A model generated the notes under the pieces. That model had not been told where the DNA came from, did no database searches, and saw nothing but the letters and a program-made list of their open reading frames with translations. This document shows, in pieces, positions 14,811 to 18,041 of a stretch of DNA of 18,041 nt (within the stretch, counting starts at the first letter, position 1; each line of letters begins with the position of its first letter). Origin of the DNA: UMGS755 sp045597205 (GTDB lineage: Bacteria > Bacillota > Clostridia > UBA1381 > UBA9506); assembly GCA_045597205.1 (NCBI GenBank), contig JAZODT010000049.1:1-18041 (forward strand). The letters run 5' to 3'. The position numbers and the translations under genes are program-made.

Positions 14811-14858
14811 AAAAGTCAACAGTTATTTAGAAAAAAATCTAAATAACTGTTGACTTTT
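14811..14858. repeat. Perfect 21-bp inverted repeat
   Basis: Left arm 14811-14831 and right arm 14838-14858 are exact reverse complements around an A6 centre. The arms begin AAAAGTCAAC and end GTTGACTTTT. The structure contains operator O1 and the -35 hexamer of the repressor promoter. It could also fold as a hairpin with terminal T residues, but no gene lies upstream on either strand that needs a terminator here. Confidence 0.85.
14824..14845. promoter_or_regulatory. SdpR-type operator O1
   Basis: TATTTAGA-N6-TCTAAATA, identical in arms and spacing to O2 at 14880-14901. It lies just upstream of the -35 of the repressor gene. Confidence 0.65.
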
Positions 14859-14878
14859 TGGTGAGAGGATGGTATAAT
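14850..14878 (+). promoter_or_regulatory. Promoter of the sdpR-type repressor
   Basis: -35 TTGACT (14850-14855), 17-bp spacer, -10 TATAAT (14873-14878) with an extended TGG directly before it. O1 ends 4 nt upstream and O2 begins 1 nt downstream, so a bound repressor would cover both sides. Confidence 0.8.
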
Positions 14879-14879
14879 C

Positions 14880-14901
14880 TATTTAGAGATATTTCTAAAT
14901 A
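14880..14901. promoter_or_regulatory. SdpR-type operator O2
   Basis: TATTTAGA-N6-TCTAAATA overlapping the predicted transcription start. Its centre is 56 bp from that of O1. Only the 6-nt spacer differs between the two copies. Confidence 0.7.
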
Positions 14902-14921
14902 CTCATCCAGAGGTGATAATC

Positions 14922-15191
14922 ATGGGCATGAGCGAAACCTTAAAGGCCATTGCAGATCCTGTGAGGCGTGACATTTTGCAAATGCTAAGAAGCGGTAAAA
15001 AATCTGCCGGCGAGATTGCAGAAAGATTTAATTTAACGGGAGCAACGGTTTCATACCATTTGGCAAAGCTAAAAAATGCAGATTTAATTGCAGAAGAGAA
15101 ATATAAAAACTTTATTTATTATGAATTAAATGCCTCTGTTTTTGAAGAGGTTATAGCCTGGATCTATGGATTAGGAGGGAAAACCTTATGA
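14922..15191 (+). CDS. sdpR: ArsR/SdpR-family autorepressor
   Basis: A winged-helix repressor of 89 residues. ADPVRRDILQML near the start and SAGEIAERFNLTGATVSYHLAKLKNADLI, the helix-turn-helix, match the SdpR/ArsR type; no metal-binding Cys motif is seen, so it is not a metal sensor. In Bacillus, SdpR represses the sdpRI operon and is held at the membrane by SdpI bound to the SdpC toxin. A longer frame starts with GTG at 14913, but the AGAGGTGAT ribosome site (14909-14917) overlaps it, so I chose ATG 14922. It overlaps the sdpI ATG by 4 nt (ATGA). Two matched operators flank its promoter. Its partner sdpI is broken, so the original signal input is probably lost. Confidence 0.88.
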   Translation: MGMSETLKAIADPVRRDILQMLRSGKKSAGEIAERFNLTGATVSYHLAKLKNADLIAEEKYKNFIYYELNASVFEEVIAWIYGLGGKTL

Positions 15192-15341
15192 AATTTATGA
15201 AGTGGAAGTCTTTTTTTTATTAAAGCGCTGGTATGCTTGTTACCGATACCGGTGGGGATGGCTTTATGGCATAAACTGCCGGCTACTATGGCGATTCATT
15301 TTGATATGTATAACAACCCGGATAATTTTGCCTCTAAAGGC
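15188..15341 (+). pseudogene. sdpI: sdpI remnant (frameshifted and truncated)
   Basis: Begins with ATG overlapping the repressor stop and AGGAGG 9 nt upstream, exactly as in sdpRI operons. The first frame reads MKFMKWKSFFY then stops at TAA 15221. One base out of frame, the sequence continues as an SdpI-like first membrane segment and DUF1648 start (CLLPIPVGMALWHKLPATMA, then IHFDMYNNPDNFASKG). Removing one T from the T8 run at 15211-15218 restores a single frame. Homology ends at about 15341, where HAD-hydrolase sequence takes over. Intact SdpI has several membrane segments and about 200 residues, so most of it is missing. Non-functional. Confidence 0.82.
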
Positions 15342-15975
15342 TTATGTAAGCGGGCTTACCAAAACGGCAGATCCTTTAGGATATGGCCCGGAGATATTTG
15401 CAAGTGCTGTTTTTAAAGGTACGGAAGCAATGGTCAATAATAGCGGTGAAAAAATAAATGAAAGTGTTTTTTGGGATGAACTTGCAAAAACTTTTGGTGA
15501 ATCTGTAAAAGATGATTACCATATGTTTGATGAATTTTATCAAAAGGATTTTCAAAAGATAAAAGATATTTGCGGATATGAGCCGAAGGCTAAAGACCTT
15601 GTTAAAACGGTAAAAGAAAAAGGATTTCGGATAGCGCTTGCAACGAATCCGCTTTTCCCGAAGACAGCAACGGTGAGCCGTATCCGTTGGGCAGGACTAG
15701 AGCCATCTGACTTTGAATTTTTTTCTACATACGAAAATTCAAATTACTACAAACCCAATCTTTGTTACTAGCAAAATCTTCTTAAAAAAATGGGAGTTTG
15801 CCCCGAAGAATGCCTTATGATAGGAAATGATGTGGGTGAAGATATGATTTTATCAAACCTCGGTATGAAATCTTTTTTTGCTCACAGATTGTCTTATAAT
15901 AAGCAAAATACAGATATTTCTTTGTATCCTAACGGAAGTTTTGATGCCCTATTTGATTTTATTAAAACATTGTAA
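15334..15975 (+). pseudogene. HAD-family hydrolase remnant (no N-terminus, amber stop)
   Basis: Translation in the frame starting KAYVSGLTKTADPLGYGPE matches the cap and core of a haloacid-dehalogenase-like hydrolase: ALATNPLFP (motif II region), KPN (motif III lysine), and, after the stop, MIGNDVGEDM (motif IV acidic residues). The N-terminal DxD nucleophile motif is absent, lost at the junction with sdpI. An in-frame TAG at 15769-15771 splits it; the frame continues unbroken to the stop at 15975. Because ribF also ends in TAG, recoding is unlikely and this is a nonsense mutation. The 3' end is 27 nt before the YihY-type gene, so they were probably co-transcribed. Confidence 0.82.
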
Positions 15976-16002
15976 TAAATTTTCTATCGGGAGGCGATTA
16001 TC

Positions 16003-16935
16003 TTGTCAACAATTACTCCAAATGGTGATACAGGTATGCGTGAAAAATCGCTATTTAGACAGACGCTTCGCCTGTTTTTTGCAAATCTTTTTGAGCATAA
16101 TGTGGGCAAAAGTGCGGCAGCACTTGCCTATTATCTTCTGTTTGCATTGTTTCCGCTGCTTATTTTTGCGAGCAACCTTTTAGGCTTACTTGATTTGAAT
16201 ATAAATGCTGTAACGGAGACTTTAGCACCTGTAATGCCAAAGGCAGTAGTTTCCCTTGTTGAAAATTATCTTTTTTATGTGTCGAATACATCAAGCAGAA
16301 CATTGTTATGGTTTGCTCTTGTATTCTCCGTATGGTTTCCGATGAGAGCCGTAAATGGAATGATGCTTGACGTGCGCAAGGCATATTGCCTTGATAAACC
16401 TAAAAAACCTGTTTCATATGCCATACGTCAATTGATTTATACGGTCGTTTTTTTGCTTGTACTTGCTGCAACATTATTTCTCTCAACGATGGGCAGAAAT
16501 ATATTGATATTCTTATTTGCGTTTTTTCCAAAGAATGCGCCTAAAATATCAGGCTATTTACTAAGCATCTGGCAGTATGTCAGGTTTGTTCCGGCAGGCA
16601 TCCTGATGTTTGTTGCTCTTGGCTTTCTATATGCAATGTCGATGGATGAAAAAGAGCCATTTAAGTCGCTGCTACCCGGTATAACAGCTGCACTGTTTGC
16701 GTGGCTGGTTGTCAGCATTGGTTTTTCATTCTATGTTGAAAATTTTGCTAACTATTCGGTTATTTATGGAACTTTGGGAACTGTAATCATTCTTATGGTG
16801 TGGCTCTATATGACATCGCTCATATTAATTCTCGGTGCAGAATTAAATGCATCATTAAAAAAAGCAAGACTGAGTAGATATAGAAGTAAAGTGCCAAATT
16901 TAGAAAACGGGGATTCTAATATTTCGGAGGAATAA
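16003..16935 (+). CDS. YihY/BrkB-family inner membrane protein
   Basis: 310 residues with about six membrane segments (roughly 38-61, 98-118, 140-162, 190-212, 222-245, 254-280). The family signature is at the N-terminus (NVGKSAAALAYYLLFALFPLL, 33-53) and in the last segment (YGTLGTVIILMVWLYM, 255-270, then GAELNA 278-283). It was once mis-called ribonuclease BN; the true function is unknown, and transport or envelope roles are proposed. The start is TTG at 16003 with CGGGAGG 8 nt upstream; an in-frame ATG exists at residue 12 without a comparable site. It is the only intact gene in the degraded 15.2-17.6 kb stretch. Confidence 0.9.
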   Translation: MSTITPNGDTGMREKSLFRQTLRLFFANLFEHNVGKSAAALAYYLLFALFPLLIFASNLLGLLDLNINAVTETLAPVMPKAVVSLVENYLFYVSNTSSRTLLWFALVFSVWFPMRAVNGMMLDVRKAYCLDKPKKPVSYAIRQLIYTVVFLLVLAATLFLSTMGRNILIFLFAFFPKNAPKISGYLLSIWQYVRFVPAGILMFVALGFLYAMSMDEKEPFKSLLPGITAALFAWLVVSIGFSFYVENFANYSVIYGTLGTVIILMVWLYMTSLILILGAELNASLKKARLSRYRSKVPNLENGDSNISEE

Positions 16936-16937
16936 TT

Positions 16938-17045
16938 ATGGCACCTTTAAAGAGAAAAATCGAAGCAGGATATAAGACAGAATACATTCATACCCATACA
17001 AGCGCTTTTTACAGCAAGGTAAATGTAAATAGCCCAAAAAGATGA
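16938..17045 (+). CDS. 35-codon ORF after the YihY gene, unknown
   Basis: A short ORF starting 2 nt after the YihY-type stop codon, with CGGAGG (16925-16930) inside the end of that gene at ideal spacing, so translation is likely if the message is made. The peptide is basic and aromatic (start MAPLKRKIEAGYKTEY, end VNVNSPKR) with no signal peptide or membrane segment. I recognise no family. It may be the 5' end of a gene cut off by the rearrangement that brought in the recombinase fragment, whose homology begins right at its end, or a real small protein. Confidence 0.4.
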   Translation: MAPLKRKIEAGYKTEYIHTHTSAFYSKVNVNSPKR

Positions 17046-17591
17046 GAGATACCGTTATTTTAGGTATGGGGTTTAAGGCGATTTGTAATTATCACAACAG
17101 TCATGAAATATTTACTGATAGAAGAAAATTATGGAGCAAAAGTACTGTTGGGGATATGTTGAAAAATGGGTCATACACTGGCGACACATATTATAATAAA
17201 AGAGAAACAGAAGGAAAAGGAGTAAAGTTCAAACCAAAAGCAGAGTGGTTGATTATTCCCAATACACATCAAGCGATTATTTCAAAAGAAACATTTTTTA
17301 AAAGCAGAAGAAATGCTTGATAAAAAAGTCAAAAAAATGGGTGCAAAAAATGTTGATAGGTCTGCTATTGGCAAATTGCCTTTAAGCGGTCTGTTGGTGT
17401 GTGGAAATTGTCATAATATTTATACTGGGACAAGAAACAAAACAGAAAAAAGAGGAAAAATTTATTATTATATGTGTGTATCAAGAAAAAGATATGGGAA
17501 AAGCATTTGTGATAATCATATAATACCTGCCGGCTTGTTGGAAAAGTTTGTATTATACAGAATTAGGGAAGTTTTGAAAATCGGGAGTTGA
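17042..17591 (+). pseudogene. Large serine recombinase, C-terminal fragment
   Basis: Matches the recombinase domain and zinc ribbon of large serine integrases/transposon resolvases from clostridial mobile elements: GMGFKAICNY near the start, LWSKSTVGDMLKNGSYTGDTYYNKRET, PNTHQAIISKE, then the zinc-ribbon CGNC (C-x2-C) with two later Cys (YMC, ICDN). The N-terminal catalytic serine domain and the coiled-coil C-terminus are missing. The frame breaks in the T6 run at 17294-17299; with one T fewer the two halves join as KETFLKAEEMLDKK. It ends at 17591, 7 nt before the tRNA-Trp fragment. No promoter or start is evident. It is a non-functional relic of a mobile element. Confidence 0.85.
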
Positions 17592-17598
17592 AAAAAGG

Positions 17599-17643
17599 TG
17601 GCAGGGGTAGAAGGACTCGAACCCTCAAGAACGGTTTTGGAGG
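17599..17643 (-). pseudogene. 3' half of tRNA-Trp (CCA anticodon), att-site-like
   Basis: On the minus strand the sequence from the anticodon loop CTCCAAA (17642-17636) runs through stem ACCGT, a short variable loop, a well-paired T arm (GAGGG TTCGAGT CCTTC, 17626-17610), acceptor strand TACCCCT (17609-17603), G, and encoded CCA (17601-17599). The 5' half is absent: the bases before the loop do not pair (two mismatches in the anticodon stem), no D arm is present, and no AGGGGTA lies near 17674. The break inside the anticodon arm is typical of integrase crossover sites. Confidence 0.72.
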
Positions 17644-18041
17644 TCGTGTCAGATTAAAAAGACCATCCAAATTGTTCCCACCGCTCCGCCGTTTGTGCTA
17701 CTTGCTCTTTTGAACCTTATGCCTTTTGATGCTTTATTGATGCTATATAAATATCTCATCAAATTTGATGCCCAACTGCCAAAAAACGACGCACTTAACT
17801 TTATTTTAGTATAACATAAATTCCGTGAAATTGCAACTGCAATCAAACGAAATTACCCGATTTGAGAATGGCAGAATAAAATTAACAGAATTACTCGACA
17901 AACAAAATCAAACGCAATACAAAGCGTTTTTGAGCCAATTACGGAAAGCTATTCCATAAACGCTATAACAAAAAATGATATGCCTTAAGCAAAGAAAAAT
18001 GGCGTTGTGAATAATATACCTTAAATTGCTAAAAATAAAAA
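17644..18041. other. Non-coding right end, possible element debris
   Basis: No convincing gene. A 44-codon GTG frame (17825-17959) exists but has no ribosome binding site. Three TTGATGC copies (17726-17732, 17737-17743, 17765-17771) and the perfect palindrome catcaaatttgatg (17757-17770) lie close together. The sequence is AT-rich and probably derives from the same mobile-element remnant. Confidence 0.4.

Noticed and set aside
14811..14858. The 21-bp palindrome as a transcription terminator
   Set aside because: It lies between divergent genes, so no transcript needs to end there, and it contains the -35 and an operator; a regulatory role fits better.
15769..15771. TAG inside the HAD frame read as an amino acid (amber recoding)
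   Set aside because: ribF ends in TAG, and the HAD gene already lacks its catalytic start, so a nonsense mutation in a decaying gene is simpler.
17599..17674. A complete tRNA-Trp gene on the minus strand
   Set aside because: Only the 3' half fits. The anticodon stem has two mismatches, and no D arm or 5' acceptor strand is present at the needed distance.
17649..17846. 65-codon minus-strand ORF
   Set aside because: No start signal or recognisable domain, and it runs toward the tRNA fragment; likely chance.
17825..17959. 44-codon GTG-start ORF
   Set aside because: No ribosome binding site, no recognisable family, and it lies in apparent element debris.

Overview
The window looks like chromosomal DNA of an anaerobic Gram-positive bacterium of the class Clostridia. 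The evidence is low-to-moderate GC with AT-rich intergenic DNA, strong AGGAGG-type ribosome binding sites, a trimeric electron-bifurcating-type [FeFe] hydrogenase, a Rex-like operator, GTP-type PEPCK, an LCP cell-wall protein, DUF975 and SdpR-type genes, and several TTG starts. I cannot name the species from the sequence alone.

Left end (1-540): non-coding DNA with palindromic, MITE-like intergenic repeats and hairpins, ending in the terminator of the hydrogenase operon. Positions 556-5802 (minus strand): one operon, in transcription order hydC (NuoE/HndA-like), a GHKL-type ATP-binding protein, an HndB-like ferredoxin, hydB (NuoF/HndC-like) and hydA ([FeFe] hydrogenase/HndD-like). It has a clear sigma-A promoter, and just downstream of the start point a near-perfect Rex (NADH/NAD+ sensor) operator, so the operon is probably induced when NADH accumulates. 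The products should form a soluble flavin-based complex exchanging electrons between H2, NAD(P)H and ferredoxin.

Positions 6048-14723: housekeeping and envelope genes. These are truB and ribF (translation/cofactor pair), a membrane-anchored M23 protein (SpoIIQ-like), a divergent M14 zinc carboxypeptidase, an LCP protein overlapping rsmA (ksgA), pckA (GTP type) behind a structured leader, a small Ser/Ala/Thr/Pro-rich lipoprotein, and a convergent DUF975 membrane protein. Clear intrinsic terminators separate the units.

Positions 14724-18041: a decaying accessory region. An intact ArsR/SdpR-type repressor with two matched operators, one inside a 21-bp-arm palindrome, is followed by an sdpI gene that is frameshifted and fused by deletion to a beheaded HAD-hydrolase gene carrying an internal amber stop. 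After this come an intact YihY/BrkB membrane protein gene, a 35-codon ORF, a frameshifted C-terminal fragment of a large serine recombinase, and a 3'-half tRNA-Trp fragment that looks like an attachment-site scar. I see no CRISPR array and no clear new defence system. The most notable points are the Rex-controlled hydrogenase operon with its built-in ATPase and intergenic RNA hairpin, the possible attenuator before pckA, the SdpR operator pair, and the scrambled right end.
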